From positions 4,407,443-4,471,442 of the forward strand of contig LR134135.1 in NCBI GenBank assembly GCA_900635465.1: DNA of 64,000 nt. Direction: 5' to 3'. Positions 9,918 through 24,219 of the stretch are shown here, in pieces. The notes under the pieces were generated by a model that worked only from the letters and a program-made list of their open reading frames with translations, had not been told where the DNA came from and made no database searches. The number at the start of each line of letters is the position of its first letter. Positions within the stretch are counted from its first letter, which is position 1. The position numbers and the translations under genes were made by a program. The stretch comes from Lelliottia amnigena. GTDB taxonomy: Bacteria > Pseudomonadota > Gammaproteobacteria > Enterobacterales > Enterobacteriaceae.

Positions 9918-10420
9918 AACCCGTTTTAGCCATCGCCGCGTGGAGTGGCACAGGTAAAACATCTCTTCTTAAAAAACTCATTCCTGCGCTTTACGCCCGA
10001 GGTATCCGTACTGGGGTAATTAAGCATACCCATCACAATATGGATATCGATAAACCGGGTAAAGACAGTTACGAATTGCGCCACGCTGGCGCTGCGCAAA
10101 CCATGGTTGCCAGTGCGCAGCGATGGGCACTGATGACTGAGACACCAGAAAAAGACACACTCGATCTCAATTATCTTGTGAGTCGTATGGATCATTCAGC
10201 ATTGGATCTGGTTTTAGTTGAGGGATTTAAGCTGGAATCGGTGGCTAAGATACTGTTGTTCAGACAGGGTACCGGGCATGGAGTCGATGAGTTAACGTTG
10301 GATCAGGATGTGATTGCCGTTGCCAGTGATGTTTCACTGAAAATACAGATGCCAGTTTTAAATCTCAATGATACGGATGAGATTGTCGATTTTATTGAGG
10401 AGTGGCTACAGACGCAGTAA
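9914..10420 (+). CDS. mobB: Molybdopterin-guanine dinucleotide biosynthesis adapter MobB
   Basis: P-loop GTP-binding protein that assists MobA in attaching GMP to molybdenum cofactor but is not essential for it. The 168 residues include Walker [12 protein letters not shown] (residues 8-18), the [20 protein letters not shown] motif and a LVEGFKLE motif typical of the family. Its start overlaps the mobA stop by 4 bases (ATGA), indicating translational coupling. It converges on the rRNA operon, whose terminator starts about 60 bases beyond its stop codon. Confidence 0.95.
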   Translation: MKPVLAIAAWSGTGKTSLLKKLIPALYARGIRTGVIKHTHHNMDIDKPGKDSYELRHAGAAQTMVASAQRWALMTETPEKDTLDLNYLVSRMDHSALDLVLVEGFKLESVAKILLFRQGTGHGVDELTLDQDVIAVASDVSLKIQMPVLNLNDTDEIVDFIEEWLQTQ

Positions 10421-10481
10421 ACATCTGGCCAACGTATCAGACTGGCTTGTTTTCTGCGCAGCTCACCCAAAAAACACAAGC

Positions 10482-10511
10482 AAAAAACCCCGGACCTTGC
10501 GGACCGGGGTT
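10482..10511 (-). terminator. Terminator of the rRNA operon
   Basis: On the minus strand AACCCCGG...CCGGGGTT form an 8-bp GC-rich stem (with additional inner pairing) followed by a T-run, directly after the 5S gene. Confidence 0.85.
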
Positions 10512-10522
10512 CTTCTTTATTG

Positions 10523-10642
10523 ATGCCTGGCAGTTCCCTACTCTCACATGGGGAGACCCCACACTACCATCGGCGCTACGGCGTTTCACTTCTGAGTTCG
10601 GCATGGGGTCAGGTGGGACCACCGCGCTAAAGCCGCCAGGCA
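10523..10642 (-). rRNA. rrf: 5S ribosomal RNA
   Basis: 120-nt gene beginning TGCCTGGCGGC and ending TGCCAGGCAT on the minus strand, the standard enterobacterial 5S ends. It is last in the operon. No tRNA gene follows, which matches the 3' end of E. coli rrnA and differs from rrnC, where aspT and trpT follow. Confidence 0.97.
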
Positions 10643-10733
10643 AATTCTGTTATCAACATGCATCTCTGCACGTCAATTAATCTGTTATCAAGCTGAATAT
10701 CGTCTCTTTCCGCCAAAACAGCTTCGGCGTTGT

Positions 10734-13646
<2,913 letters not shown>

Positions 13647-13877
13647 TCACAACCCGAAGATGTTTCGTAAAACACCCGCAGTGTTGCGAAAATTTGAGAG
13701 ACTCGAACACACCGCTTATCTGCTCTTATTACGGAGAGCAGACACAGTGTGTCGTTTCAATTTTCAGCTTGATCCAGATTTTTAAAGAGCAAATATCTCA
13801 AACATGACTTACTGTTTACACAGTGCAATCAGTTTTGAGATACAGAGGTCGGCGACTTTCACTCACAAACCAGCAAG

Positions 13878-13953
13878 TGGCGTCCCCTAGGGGATTCGAA
13901 CCCCTGTTACCGCCGTGAAAGGGCGGTGTCCTGGGCCTCTAGACGAAGGGGAC
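13878..13953 (-). tRNA. gltT: tRNA-Glu (anticodon TTC)
   Basis: 76-nt tRNA in the 16S-23S spacer, starting GTCCCCTTCGTCTAGAGG, with TTC anticodon in CCCTTTCACGG, T-arm GGTTCGAATC and encoded CCA end. A tRNA-Glu spacer is the type found in E. coli rrnB, C, E and G; rrnA carries tRNA-Ile and tRNA-Ala instead. The exact glt symbol is arbitrary. Confidence 0.97.
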
Positions 13954-14038
13954 GTGTAAGTCTCAATCGCAAGACGCCTTGCTATTTACTTTTTCATCAG
14001 ACAATCTGTGTGGACACTACAAAGGCAGGTTCTTCAGG

Positions 14039-15582
<1,544 letters not shown>

Positions 15583-16081
15583 AAGTTTGATGCTCGTGTT
15601 TCTTTATTTCTAAAGAAAAGAACTTCGTAATGAATTACGTATGTTCACTCACTGAGACTTGGTTATTCATTTAGCGTCCGAAGACGTTTAGAATCCATGT
15701 CACTTTGAGTGCCCACACAGATTGTCTGATAAATTGTTAAAGAGCAGTGCAACGCGGCTTTCGCTCACCGTTGCGAGGTCCCGTATAATACGTTTTCCTC
15801 ATTCAGAGTCAAGCGTTTATTTTCGCTTTTCTCTGCCGGCGTTCATCGCTGAACCCCGCTGACCCGGCGGCTTGTGTTCCGTTGTTCCGTGTCAGTGGAG
15901 GCGCATTATAGGGAGTTATTCTGAGGTGACAAGAGGAAATTTAAAATTAATTTCCAACCGTGTTTTTTTTCACCAAAACCGCTAATAACAAGTCATATAT
16001 TGTTCTATTTGTTGTTTTTGCAGCCACAATCACACTCCAGGTGGCATACTTATTAGCAAGAACAATTAAGGAATAAGAGCT
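15583..16081 (-). promoter_or_regulatory. rRNA operon promoters P1/P2 and leader
   Basis: This 499-base gap holds two minus-strand promoters. P1 has TTGTCA (15927-15932) and TATAAT (15905-15910), spacer 16. P2 has TTGACT (15807-15812) and TATTAT (15785-15790), spacer 16. Both -10 boxes are followed by GC-rich bases as expected for stringent control. The antitermination boxA TGCTCTTTAACAA lies at 15734-15746. AT-rich sequence upstream of P1 (15935-16020) fits an UP element and Fis sites. The stretch next to yieP (16020-16081) must also hold the yieP promoter. Confidence 0.85.
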
Positions 16082-16775
16082 ATGCCCTTAAGCGCACAAC
16101 AGCTGGCGGCACAAAAAAAACCTATCTTATGTGTTGGCTGAAAAGCTGGCTCAACGAATTTTGGCGGGAAAATATGCTCCAGGAAGCATTTTGCCCGGAG
16201 AAATGGAACTCGGTGAACAGTTTGGCGTGAGCCGCACCGCCGTTCGTGAAGCAGTAAAAACATTAACGGCAAAAGGAATGGTGCTCCCGCGTCCTCGTAT
16301 TGGTACTCGGGTTATGCCCCAAAGTAACTGGAACTTCCTCGATCAGGAGTTGCTTTCCTGGTGGATGACTGAGGATAACTTCCATCAGGTTGTTGACCAT
16401 TTCCTGGTAATGCGCAGCAGCCTTGAGCCTCAGGCGTGTTTACTCGCCGCGATGTTGGGCAGCGCCGAACAAAAAGCGCAGTTGAACACTTTAATGGAAG
16501 AGATGACCTTCCTGAAGCAGCACTTTAACCGCCAGCGTTGGATTGAAGTCGACATGACGTGGCATGAGCACATTTACTTGATGAGCGGAAATCCCTTCCT
16601 GACCTCATTTGCGTCCCTGTTCCACTCTGTGTACCACACCTACTTTGCTTCTATTACCCAGGATGAAGTGGTTAAGCTCGATCTGCACCAGGCCATTGTT
16701 GATGCTATCCAGGATAGCGATGGACAACGCGCATTACACGCTTGCCAGGCTTTGTTGGCTGCCCCAAATCAGTAA
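16082..16775 (+). CDS. yieP: GntR/FadR-family regulator YieP, frame broken by one base
   Basis: FadR-type transcription factor with an N-terminal winged helix ([20 protein letters not shown]) and C-terminal FCD ligand domain ([16 protein letters not shown]). The ATG at 16082 gives the canonical [12 protein letters not shown], but an A8 run at 16113-16120 (seven expected) shifts the frame, and the in-frame remainder begins at [10 protein letters not shown]. Apart from that base the 230-codon gene is intact. With five similar defects in the window, including in essential genes, I think this is a sequencing error, though a real frameshift in this dispensable gene is possible. It forms a unit with hsrA, 10 bases downstream. 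Confidence 0.9.
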
Positions 16776-16785
16776 CAGGAAATCG

Positions 16786-18214
16786 ATGAACGAGAAAAAA
16801 TCACGCAGCATGGCGGGATTGCCATGGATTGCCGCTATGGCTTTCTTTATGCAAGCGCTGGATGCCACCATTCTAAATACAGCTCTGCCGGCCATCGCCC
16901 AAAGCCTCAACCGCTCTCCACTGGCCATGCAGTCCGCCATCATTAGCTATACGTTGACCGTCGCGATGCTAATTCCTGTTAGCGGCTGGCTGGCCGACCG
17001 TTTTGGAACACGCCGAATATTTATGTTCGCCGTCACGCTATTTACGCTCGGCTCGCTGGCGTGCGCACTTTCAACCTCATTAACTGAGCTCGTGGCCTTT
17101 CGTGTACTTCAGGGTATAGGCGGCGCAATGATGATGCCGGTCGCACGACTCGCGTTATTACGCGCGTATCCACGCAGCGAGCTATTACCCGTGCTGAATT
17201 TCGTTACCATGCCCGGTCTGGTCGGTCCTATCCTCGGCCCGGTATTGGGTGGCGTACTGGTGACCTGGGCAAGCTGGCACTGGATTTTCCTGATCAACAT
17301 TCCGATTGGTATCGCTGGGCTATGCTATGCCCGCAAATACATGCCGAATTTCACTACGCCCAAGCGCAGTTTCGACATGGGCGGTTTTTTCCTTTTCGGC
17401 GTGAGCCTTGTATTGTTCTCCATCGGCATGGAGTTATTCGGCGAGAAAATAGTCGCGACCAGGATAGCATTGTCGATTATCTTTGGCAGCGTTCTGCTTT
17501 TCCTTCTTTATATACGTCACGCGCGACGTCATCCAACGCCACTTATCTCATTACAGCTTTTTAAGACTCGGACTTTCTCCGTCGGGATCGCAGGGAATAT
17601 CGCCTCGCGTCTTGGCACTGGCTGCGTACCCTTTTTAATGCCGTTGATGTTACAGGTAGGATTTGGCTATCCGGCGCTGATAGCGGGGATAATGATGGCT
17701 CCGACCGCCGTCGGATCTATTCTGGCGAAATCGATGGTGACGAAAATACTGCGTGGGCTGGGCTACCGGAAAACGCTGGTTGGAATAACGGTCTTTATTG
17801 GCGCGATGATTGCGCAGTTCTCGTTACAGTCATCGGCACTGCCCGCGTGGATGCTGATCCTGCCGCTCTTTATATTGGGGGATGGCGATGTCTATCCAGT
17901 TCACCTCGATGAACACCATCAGCCTCGCTGACCTCACCGATGAAAATGCCAGCGGCGGTAATAGTGTTCTGGCCGTCACTCAACAGCTTTCGATAAGTTT
18001 AGGCGTGGCAGTGAGCGCAGCGGTACTTCGCGTGTATGAAGGTATAGAAGGCACAAACACCGTCGAGCAGTTCCACTACACCTTTATTACGATGGGCGTC
18101 ATTACTGTGGTTTCCGCTCTGGTGTTTTTATTATTGAAGCCGAAGGATGGCCGAAACCTGATTAAAGATCGCCACCCGACGAAACCGAACCGCGTTCCAT
18201 CAGAACAGGAGTAA
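16786..18214 (+). CDS. hsrA: MFS transporter HsrA (DHA2 family), frame broken by one base
   Basis: Drug:H+ antiporter-2 family membrane protein with 14 predicted helices; in E. coli its overexpression induces homocysteine-linked effects and its substrate is not settled. The start at 16786 follows an AGGA 8 bases upstream. Motif [13 protein letters not shown] and motif [12 protein letters not shown] are present. A G5 run at 17877-17881 (four expected) shifts the frame between PLFILG and MAMS; the rest continues in the next frame to PNRVPSEQE. Otherwise full length (~475 codons). Its last 53 bases overlap the 3' end of rbsR on the other strand. Confidence 0.9.
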
Positions 18215-19172
18215 GCTGCAAGCGCTGCTGCTGCAATGTGGGCTGTGCCATTCGATGAATCAACACATCAATGGCCAGCTCCCCCAGTTCATCTTTCGGT
18301 TGATGAATAGTGGTAAGCGGCGGAGTCATGAAGCGCGCCAGTTCAATGTCATCGTAGCCAACTATCGCCATATCATGCGGAACGCTTAACCCCGCCTGAT
18401 ATAACGCCTGATAAGCACCAAATGCCATCGCATCGTTACCAATAAATACCGCCTGCGGACGCTGTTCCTGCGCCAGCAATTTTTGCATCGCCTCGAGGCC
18501 ACCATTGAACTCAAAATCGCCCGTGATGCGATAACCTTCTGGTACGGATAAACCGGCGCGATCCATCGCGGTCAGATACCCTTCCAGACGTAAACGCGCG
18601 GGTGTTTTATCAAGTGGCCCCGTGATACAGGCGATGCGACGATACCCTTTATCAATCAAATGCTGCGTCGCCATATCGCCACCGACAAGCGAGTTGTCCT
18701 GGATGAGATCGCTGGTTCCGTCGAACGGTGCCCAGTCCATCATCACGGTAGGGACTGAAGGATAGCGCTGCATTATCTCTTTCGAGGGCTGGTGCGTTTC
18801 GGTACACAGCAACAGCAACCCATCCACGCGTTTTTGCATCAGCGTTTCAAGATTACGGTTCATGCGTTGCTCATCGCCTTCCGTGTTACATAGCACCAGG
18901 CTGTAACCGCGCTCAAAGCAGCTACGCTCCACGCCGCGAACCAGCTCAGAATAGAAAGGGTTGGTACTGGCGGTGATAAGCATCCCGATAGTGTGGGTCT
19001 GATTGAGCTTAAGACTGCGCGCTAACGCCGAAGGCGCATAATTGAGGTCTTTAACTGCGGCTTCGACTTTCGCCTTAATGGCGTCGCTGACGAAGCGATC
19101 GCTATTGATTACGTGAGAGACTGTCGAGGTAGAAACGCCCGCCATGCGGGCGACATCTTTCATTGTGGCCAA
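18162..19172 (-). CDS. rbsR: Ribose operon repressor RbsR (LacI family)
   Basis: LacI-type repressor of the ribose operon, released by D-ribose. Its helix-turn-helix [20 protein letters not shown] (residues 4-23) is followed by the hinge [12 protein letters not shown] and a periplasmic-binding-protein-like core ([12 protein letters not shown]). The 336 residues exceed the 330 of E. coli by a short C-terminal tail (SVSSGGDL), which extends into the convergent end of hsrA. It is the last gene of rbsDACBKR, 3 bases after rbsK. Palindromes matching the RbsR operator lie upstream of rbsD. Confidence 0.97.
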   Translation of the reverse strand: MATMKDVARMAGVSTSTVSHVINSDRFVSDAIKAKVEAAVKDLNYAPSALARSLKLNQTHTIGMLITASTNPFYSELVRGVERSCFERGYSLVLCNTEGDEQRMNRNLETLMQKRVDGLLLLCTETHQPSKEIMQRYPSVPTVMMDWAPFDGTSDLIQDNSLVGGDMATQHLIDKGYRRIACITGPLDKTPARLRLEGYLTAMDRAGLSVPEGYRITGDFEFNGGLEAMQKLLAQEQRPQAVFIGNDAMAFGAYQALYQAGLSVPHDMAIVGYDDIELARFMTPPLTTIHQPKDELGELAIDVLIHRMAQPTLQQQRLQLTPVLMERGSVSSGGDL

Positions 19173-19175
19173 GCG

Positions 19176-20105
19176 TTACCTCTGCTGAATCAAAAATTCA
19201 TCAATCTCTTTGCGCCATGGAACGGAAGGCTGAGCACCTTTACGCGTCACCGCAATTGCGGCCGCGGCATGGGCAAAGCGAATGGCATCATCCATCGGCT
19301 TACCTTCCAGCAACGCCGTGACCAGCGCACCGTTAAAGGTGTCTCCCGCAGCGATAGTATCAACGGCTTTAACCTTAAAGCCGGGCACGCGACGACCTTC
19401 ACCGTTAACGCTCGCCCACACGCCACGACTACCGAGCGTGATAATCACGGTGTCGATGCCTTTCTCGTGCAATGCCTTAGCGGCTCGCGCGGCGTCGTCA
19501 TCGTTTTCAACACGAATACCCGTCAGCTTTTCTGCTTCGGTTTCGTTTGGCGTAATGATGTCCACCAGCGCCAACAGCTCGTCTGATAATACACGCGCTG
19601 GCGCGGGGTTAAGTACGACAGTGGTATGATTTTCATGCGCAATTTTTGCCGCCGCCAGCACGCTTTCGACCGGAGACTCCAGCTGCATCAGCAACGCTTC
19701 AGCACGGGCAATAATTTCACGCTGTGCCTCTACACGTTCAATGTTCAGCGCCGCGTTTGCCCCCGCGTGAATACCGATAACATTCTCACCTTCTGCGTTG
19801 ACGAAAATCAGCGCCACGCCGGTTGATTCCCCTGCCACCACGCTCACGGGCGCAATATCGATGTTGTCGCTTTCGAGCTGCTTGCGAACACGTTCGCCGG
19901 TATCGTCATCACCCGTACAGGCAATAAAGGCAATATTCGCACCACTGCGCCCGGCCGCTACGGCCTGGTTTGCACCCTTACCACCGAAAGCCACCTGATA
20001 CTGATTACCCGTAACGGTTTCACCCGGAGTGGGGAAAGATTCAAGGTTAAGAATGTGATCGGCATTAATACTGCCAAGGACGACGAGATTGCCTGCGGTT
20101 TTCAT
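19176..20105 (-). CDS. rbsK: Ribokinase
   Basis: PfkB-family kinase that phosphorylates ribose to ribose-5-phosphate. I placed the start at the ATG at 20105 (MKTAGNLVVLGSINADHIL, 309 residues as in E. coli) instead of five codons upstream. It has the two PfkB signatures: the N-terminal FGGKGANQAVAAGRSGA and the C-terminal AVDTIAAGDTFNGAL with the catalytic Asp. It is separated from rbsB by 107 bases containing a strong hairpin, and followed within 3 bases by rbsR. Confidence 0.97.
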   Translation of the reverse strand: MKTAGNLVVLGSINADHILNLESFPTPGETVTGNQYQVAFGGKGANQAVAAGRSGANIAFIACTGDDDTGERVRKQLESDNIDIAPVSVVAGESTGVALIFVNAEGENVIGIHAGANAALNIERVEAQREIIARAEALLMQLESPVESVLAAAKIAHENHTTVVLNPAPARVLSDELLALVDIITPNETEAEKLTGIRVENDDDAARAAKALHEKGIDTVIITLGSRGVWASVNGEGRRVPGFKVKAVDTIAAGDTFNGALVTALLEGKPMDDAIRFAHAAAAIAVTRKGAQPSVPWRKEIDEFLIQQR

Positions 20106-20127
20106 GTATGAGGTGTCCATCTAAGAG

Positions 20128-20151
20128 CGCCACCGGTTTGACCCGGTGGCG
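20128..20151 (-). other. Intercistronic hairpin between rbsB and rbsK
   Basis: CGCCACCGG and CCGGTGGCG form a perfect 9-bp stem with a 6-base loop. No U-run follows on the minus strand, so it is more likely a 3'-end stabiliser or partial attenuator that keeps rbsB expressed above rbsK than a full terminator. Confidence 0.6.
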
Positions 20152-20212
20152 TGTGCCACACTTTTCTTTATTTTGAGTCCCTCAGGCCGTTCTCGACGAC
20201 CTGAATCGCCTA

Positions 20213-21103
20213 TTACTGCTTGATGACCAGCTTCAGGTCAACGGGATATTTAGCCTGAACCTTTTCGCCTTTCAGCACTTTATCTGCAGTATCAACGCCT
20301 GTTGCGCCAATCTGCTCAGGTAACTGAGCGATGGTCGCCGCCAGTTTACCATCGTTTACCGCTTTCTCGCCGTCTGGCGTGCCGTCAAAGCCGACAACCA
20401 TCACATCTGTTTTACCGGCAGTTTGCAGCGCACGCAGCGCGCCCAATGCCATTTCATCGTTCTGCGCGAAGACTGCCTGCACGTCAGGATGCGCGGTCAG
20501 CAGGTTCTGCATCACGTTCAGACCTTTAGTACGGTCAAAGTCAGCTGGCTGGCTCGCCAGTACGTTAAATTTGTGTGCAGCAACGGCTTGCTGGAAGCCT
20601 TCACCACGCTCACGCGCTGCGGAAGTCCCTGCGATACCCTGCAGCTCGATAACTTTTGCGCCTTCACCGGCTTTCTTCGCGATGTAGTTGCCGGCGATTT
20701 TGCCGCCCAACACGTTATCAGAAGCAATGTGGCTTACCACTTCGCCTTTAGCGGCAACGCGGTCAAGGGTGATAACCGGAATATTCGCCTGGTTTGCCAT
20801 CTTAACGGCGTTACCTACAGCGTCTGAATCCGTTGGGTTGATCAACAGAATTTTAGTGCCACGCACGGTTAAGTCCTGAACGTTAGCCAGCTCTTTCGCC
20901 GGGTTGTTCTGAGAGTCCAGTACAACCAGGTTGTAGCCCAGCTTATCAGCTTCTTTCTGCGCGCCATCCTTCAGCGAAACGAAGAACGGGTTGTTTAGCG
21001 TAGAGACCACCAGCGCGATGGTGTCTTTCGCCATTGCGTTAGCACTTACGGTGGCGCTCAGTGCCACAGCAGAAACCAGGATAGCCAGTTTTTTCATATT
21101 CAT
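20213..21103 (-). CDS. rbsB: D-ribose-binding periplasmic protein
   Basis: Periplasmic receptor of the ribose ABC transporter and of Trg-dependent chemotaxis. 296 residues with signal peptide [25 protein letters not shown] (about 25, cut before KDTIAL). The mature part is nearly identical to E. coli RbsB ([42 protein letters not shown]), keeping the ribose-contacting Asn, Phe, Asp and Arg residues. Fourth gene of the operon after rbsC. Confidence 0.98.
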   Translation of the reverse strand: MNMKKLAILVSAVALSATVSANAMAKDTIALVVSTLNNPFFVSLKDGAQKEADKLGYNLVVLDSQNNPAKELANVQDLTVRGTKILLINPTDSDAVGNAVKMANQANIPVITLDRVAAKGEVVSHIASDNVLGGKIAGNYIAKKAGEGAKVIELQGIAGTSAARERGEGFQQAVAAHKFNVLASQPADFDRTKGLNVMQNLLTAHPDVQAVFAQNDEMALGALRALQTAGKTDVMVVGFDGTPDGEKAVNDGKLAATIAQLPEQIGATGVDTADKVLKGEKVQAKYPVDLKLVIKQ

Positions 21104-21132
21104 ATCAGTGATGTCCTGTAGTGTGTCGTCAG

Positions 21133-22098
21133 TTACTGTTTTTTGTTGTCTACCAGAACCGCCAGCAAAATCACCACTGCTTTAACGATCATCTGGTAAT
21201 AGGAAGAAACACCTAACAAATTCAAGCCATTATTGAGGAAACCAAGGATCAGTGCGCCGATCAATGTCCCAACAATGCGACCTTTACCGCCCGCAAGGCT
21301 GGTACCGCCCAGCACAACCGCCGCAATCGCATCCAGTTCATAACCCGTACCCGCCGTCGGCTGTGCCGAGGAGAGACGAGCCACTTCGATGATGCCCGCC
21401 AGCGAAGCCAGCAAGCCGCAAAGGGAGTAAACGATAATCTTCACTTTGTTAACGCTGATGCCTGACAGACGCGTTGCCGCTTCATTGCCGCCCAGCGCAT
21501 AAATATAACGACCGAGACGGGTGTGATGCAGCATGTACCATGCGGCCAGGAAGACGATACCCATGATCCAGACCGGGGTTGGAACCCCAAGCGGGCGGCC
21601 AATACCAAACCAGCCAAACAGATCGGCATTGTCAGTAAAGCCGGTGTTGACGGGACTGCCGTTGGTATAGACCATCGTGACGCCACGCAGCAGCAGCATC
21701 ATCACCAGAGTCGCAATAAATGCCTGCACCCGGCCTTTTGCCACAATCATTCCTGTGACAGCACCAATCGCAGCACCCAATGCCAGAGCCGCCGCGATGG
21801 CCACCAGCGCGTTCACTTCAATCCCGACAATGGAAGCCGCGACCGCGCCGGTGAGCGCCAGCAGAGAACCGACGGACAGGTCGATACCCGACGTCAAAAT
21901 CACCAGCGTCATCCCGACGGCCATAATGGCGTTCACCGACGTCTGCTGGAGAATATTGAACAGGTTATTTACGGTAAAAAAGTTTGGGCTCATGGTCGAA
22001 ACCACCGCGATCAGCACCAGCAGTGCAATCAGCGATTTTTGTTCCAACAGCCATGCCTTAGTGAAATAGCGGCGACCAGAAACAGCCTGGGTAGTCAT
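21133..22098 (-). CDS. rbsC: Ribose ABC transporter permease
   Basis: Inner-membrane subunit (321 residues) that forms the ribose channel with RbsA and RbsB. The sequence is strongly hydrophobic with the AraH/RbsC-type pattern of about 10 membrane segments, and includes the loop [20 protein letters not shown] that contacts the ATPase and the C-terminal [19 protein letters not shown] region. It starts 4 bases after rbsA, consistent with translational coupling. Confidence 0.97.
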   Translation of the reverse strand: MTTQAVSGRRYFTKAWLLEQKSLIALLVLIAVVSTMSPNFFTVNNLFNILQQTSVNAIMAVGMTLVILTSGIDLSVGSLLALTGAVAASIVGIEVNALVAIAAALALGAAIGAVTGMIVAKGRVQAFIATLVMMLLLRGVTMVYTNGSPVNTGFTDNADLFGWFGIGRPLGVPTPVWIMGIVFLAAWYMLHHTRLGRYIYALGGNEAATRLSGISVNKVKIIVYSLCGLLASLAGIIEVARLSSAQPTAGTGYELDAIAAVVLGGTSLAGGKGRIVGTLIGALILGFLNNGLNLLGVSSYYQMIVKAVVILLAVLVDNKKQ

Positions 22099-22102
22099 CT
22101 TG

Positions 22103-23608
22103 TTACTCCTGATTCACGCGATTAAGCTTGCCCACAGCGGCAGCCATCAGAACTTCCTGGGTGGCCTGCTCGCGAGTGAATTCACCGCCGAGATGCCCTT
22201 CATGCATGACAATAATGCGATCGCTCATGCCTAATACTTCTGGCATCTCGGAAGAGACCAGAATGATGCTCAGCCCGTCAGCCTTAAACTGGTTGATCAG
22301 CTGATAAATCTCTTTCTTGGCGCCGACGTCCACGCCGCGAGTCGGCTCATCGAGGATCAGCACTTTTGGCCGCGTCATCAAACCACGCGCAATCGCCACT
22401 TTCTGCTGATTACCGCCGGAAAGCAGGCCGATAGCCTGTTCCATCGAAGGCGTTTTCACATTGAACAGGCGGATAAAATCACTGACCGCCTGCTGTTCAT
22501 CTTTATGCTTTAAGCCGCCGCCGTTACGACTGAAATAGCGCAGCGCAGTCAGAGACATGTTCTCTTTGACCGACATACCCAGCACCAGTCCATCGCGTTT
22601 ACGGTCTTCAGAGATATAAACGATGCCGTTTGCCAGCCCATCCTGCGGAGAACGGGTGACAACTTCATGACCGTTAAGCGTGACGTAACCGCTGGTACGC
22701 GGCAGCGCACCGTACAGCACTTTCATCAATTCGGTACGGCCTGCGCCCATCAGACCCGCCACACCCAGGATTTCCCCCTGGCGCAGCGTAAAGGAGACAT
22801 TGTCGACGCCTGGACCGCACAGGTTATCCACCTTCAGGCGGATTTCACCCGGCGCTTTATCCAGTCGCGGATACTGATCTTCCAGCTTGCGTCCCACCAT
22901 CATTTCGATTAGTGAATCTTCGGTCAGAGAGGCCACCTCGCGCTCGGCAATAAACTGTCCGTCGCGGAACACGGTGACATCATCGCAAATCTCGAAAATC
23001 TCTTTCATGCGGTGAGAGATATAAACAATGCCTCGTCCTTGCGCTTTGAGCTCGCGGATGACGCGGAATAAGGAGTCGGTTTCGGTATCAGTGAGCGCAT
23101 CGGTCGGTTCGTCCATCACGATGACTTTTGACTCGAAGCTCAGGACTTTAGCGATTTCCACCATCTGCTGGTCGCCGATCGAAAGATCGCCCACCAGACG
23201 GTCGCTCTTGAAGCGCAGATTCAGTTTCGCCAGCAGTTTGTCGGCTTCAGCATACATCTGCTTCCAGTCGATTTTGCCAAAGCGGCCCACGAATTCACGG
23301 CCAAGGAAGATATTTTCTGCAATGGTGAGCTGCGGGATCAGGTTTAATTCCTGATGGATAATGCCGATCCCAGCTTCCTGAGAGGATTTCGGTCCGGTGA
23401 AGGTGGTTTCTTTCCCCAGCCACACCAGCGAACCCGCATCGCGTTGATAGATGCCGGTCAGCACTTTCATCATGGTGGATTTGCCAGCGCCGTTTTCACC
23501 GACCAGCGCCATCACGCGACCGGCGTAAACATTCAACGCCGCGCCAGAGAGGGCTTTTACGCCCGGGAACGATTTATCGATCCCTTTGAGTTGTAATAAT
23601 GCGTCCAT
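22103..23608 (-). CDS. rbsA: Ribose ABC transporter ATP-binding protein
   Basis: Double-ATPase subunit powering ribose import. Starting at the ATG at 23608 gives [16 protein letters not shown] and 501 residues, as in E. coli; a 15-residue upstream extension is rejected. The first nucleotide-binding domain has Walker [10 protein letters not shown] (37-45). The second has a degenerate Walker A (GLMGAGRTE) and an intact signature [15 protein letters not shown] with Walker [15 protein letters not shown]. This asymmetry is normal for the family. It lies 7 bases after rbsD. Confidence 0.97.
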   Translation of the reverse strand: MDALLQLKGIDKSFPGVKALSGAALNVYAGRVMALVGENGAGKSTMMKVLTGIYQRDAGSLVWLGKETTFTGPKSSQEAGIGIIHQELNLIPQLTIAENIFLGREFVGRFGKIDWKQMYAEADKLLAKLNLRFKSDRLVGDLSIGDQQMVEIAKVLSFESKVIVMDEPTDALTDTETDSLFRVIRELKAQGRGIVYISHRMKEIFEICDDVTVFRDGQFIAEREVASLTEDSLIEMMVGRKLEDQYPRLDKAPGEIRLKVDNLCGPGVDNVSFTLRQGEILGVAGLMGAGRTELMKVLYGALPRTSGYVTLNGHEVVTRSPQDGLANGIVYISEDRKRDGLVLGMSVKENMSLTALRYFSRNGGGLKHKDEQQAVSDFIRLFNVKTPSMEQAIGLLSGGNQQKVAIARGLMTRPKVLILDEPTRGVDVGAKKEIYQLINQFKADGLSIILVSSEMPEVLGMSDRIIVMHEGHLGGEFTREQATQEVLMAAAVGKLNRVNQE

Positions 23609-23615
23609 GACGGCC

Positions 23616-24035
23616 TCAGAACGTGACGCCAGCACAGAGAATGATATTCGCATACGGGGAACACTCCCCGCTGCGAATCACCGCCTGACTGTCTGCGGTT
23701 TGTTGTTTGAACTGTTCATGCGTTGTGTAACGAATTTCAATGGTGTTTCCCTGGTGTTGTTGCAGTTGCTCTATGTGGCCGAGCAACGTTTCGTGGAGTT
23801 GCGGATTATGTTGTTTAATTTCCGTCGCGAGAATGGCTGTCTCAACCTGCATCTCCGCCGTCACCACTTCAAGTACCTGCATAAACGAGGGAACACCCTG
23901 CGTTAATGCCATATCAATACGCGTTGTGCTGTGCGGAACCGGTAAGCCTGCATCGCAAACCACCAGCGTATCGGTATGCCCAAGACGGGAAATAACCGAT
24001 GAGATTTCAGAATTGAGTACCGTGCCTTTCTTCAT
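23616..24035 (-). CDS. rbsD: D-ribose pyranase
   Basis: Converts the pyranose form of ribose to the furanose form so that ribokinase can use it; a cytoplasmic decamer. 139 residues, as in E. coli, with the catalytic His20 in [16 protein letters not shown]. First gene of the rbs operon, with RbsR operators directly upstream. Confidence 0.97.
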   Translation of the reverse strand: MKKGTVLNSEISSVISRLGHTDTLVVCDAGLPVPHSTTRIDMALTQGVPSFMQVLEVVTAEMQVETAILATEIKQHNPQLHETLLGHIEQLQQHQGNTIEIRYTTHEQFKQQTADSQAVIRSGECSPYANIILCAGVTF

Positions 24036-24049
24036 TTTCTTGCTCCACT

Positions 24050-24142
24050 AGCGAAACGTTTCGCTGAAATAAGTGTAGCCGTAAGAGTGTTCAGAAAACC
24101 ATCATGACGTAACAGAATTGTGATCAACGTCGAAACGTTTCG
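24050..24142 (-). promoter_or_regulatory. rbs operator pair and CRP-like site
   Basis: Two palindromes match the RbsR operator core. The proximal one, AGCGAAACGTTTCGCT (24050-24065), is a perfect 16-bp palindrome 15 bases before the rbsD start. The distal one has the 12-bp perfect core CGAAACGTTTCG (24131-24142). Their centres are 79 bp apart. Between and overlapping the distal one, TGTGATCAACGTCGAA (24119-24134) has a perfect TGTGA half-site for CRP. Induction by ribose and activation by cAMP-CRP are known for the E. coli operon. Confidence 0.8.
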
Positions 24143-24173
24143 CTAAGTAAAATCTGAAGGGAAAAATACAAAG

Positions 24174-24207
24174 AAAAATGCCGGGTGAGCGTTACGCTTC
24201 CCGGCAT
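24174..24207 (-). terminator. Terminator after kup
   Basis: ATGCCGGG...CCCGGCAT with inner GAGCG/CGCTT pairing, followed on the minus strand by TTTTTCTTT. It ends the kup transcript and separates it from rbs. Confidence 0.85.
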
Positions 24208-24219
24208 TCGTGCGGCGAT

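Noticed and set aside
16082..18214. Reading yieP and hsrA as a decaying gene pair next to the rRNA operon
   Set aside because: Each has only a one-base homopolymer expansion, and the same defect occurs in essential dnaA and glmU, so sequencing error explains them better.
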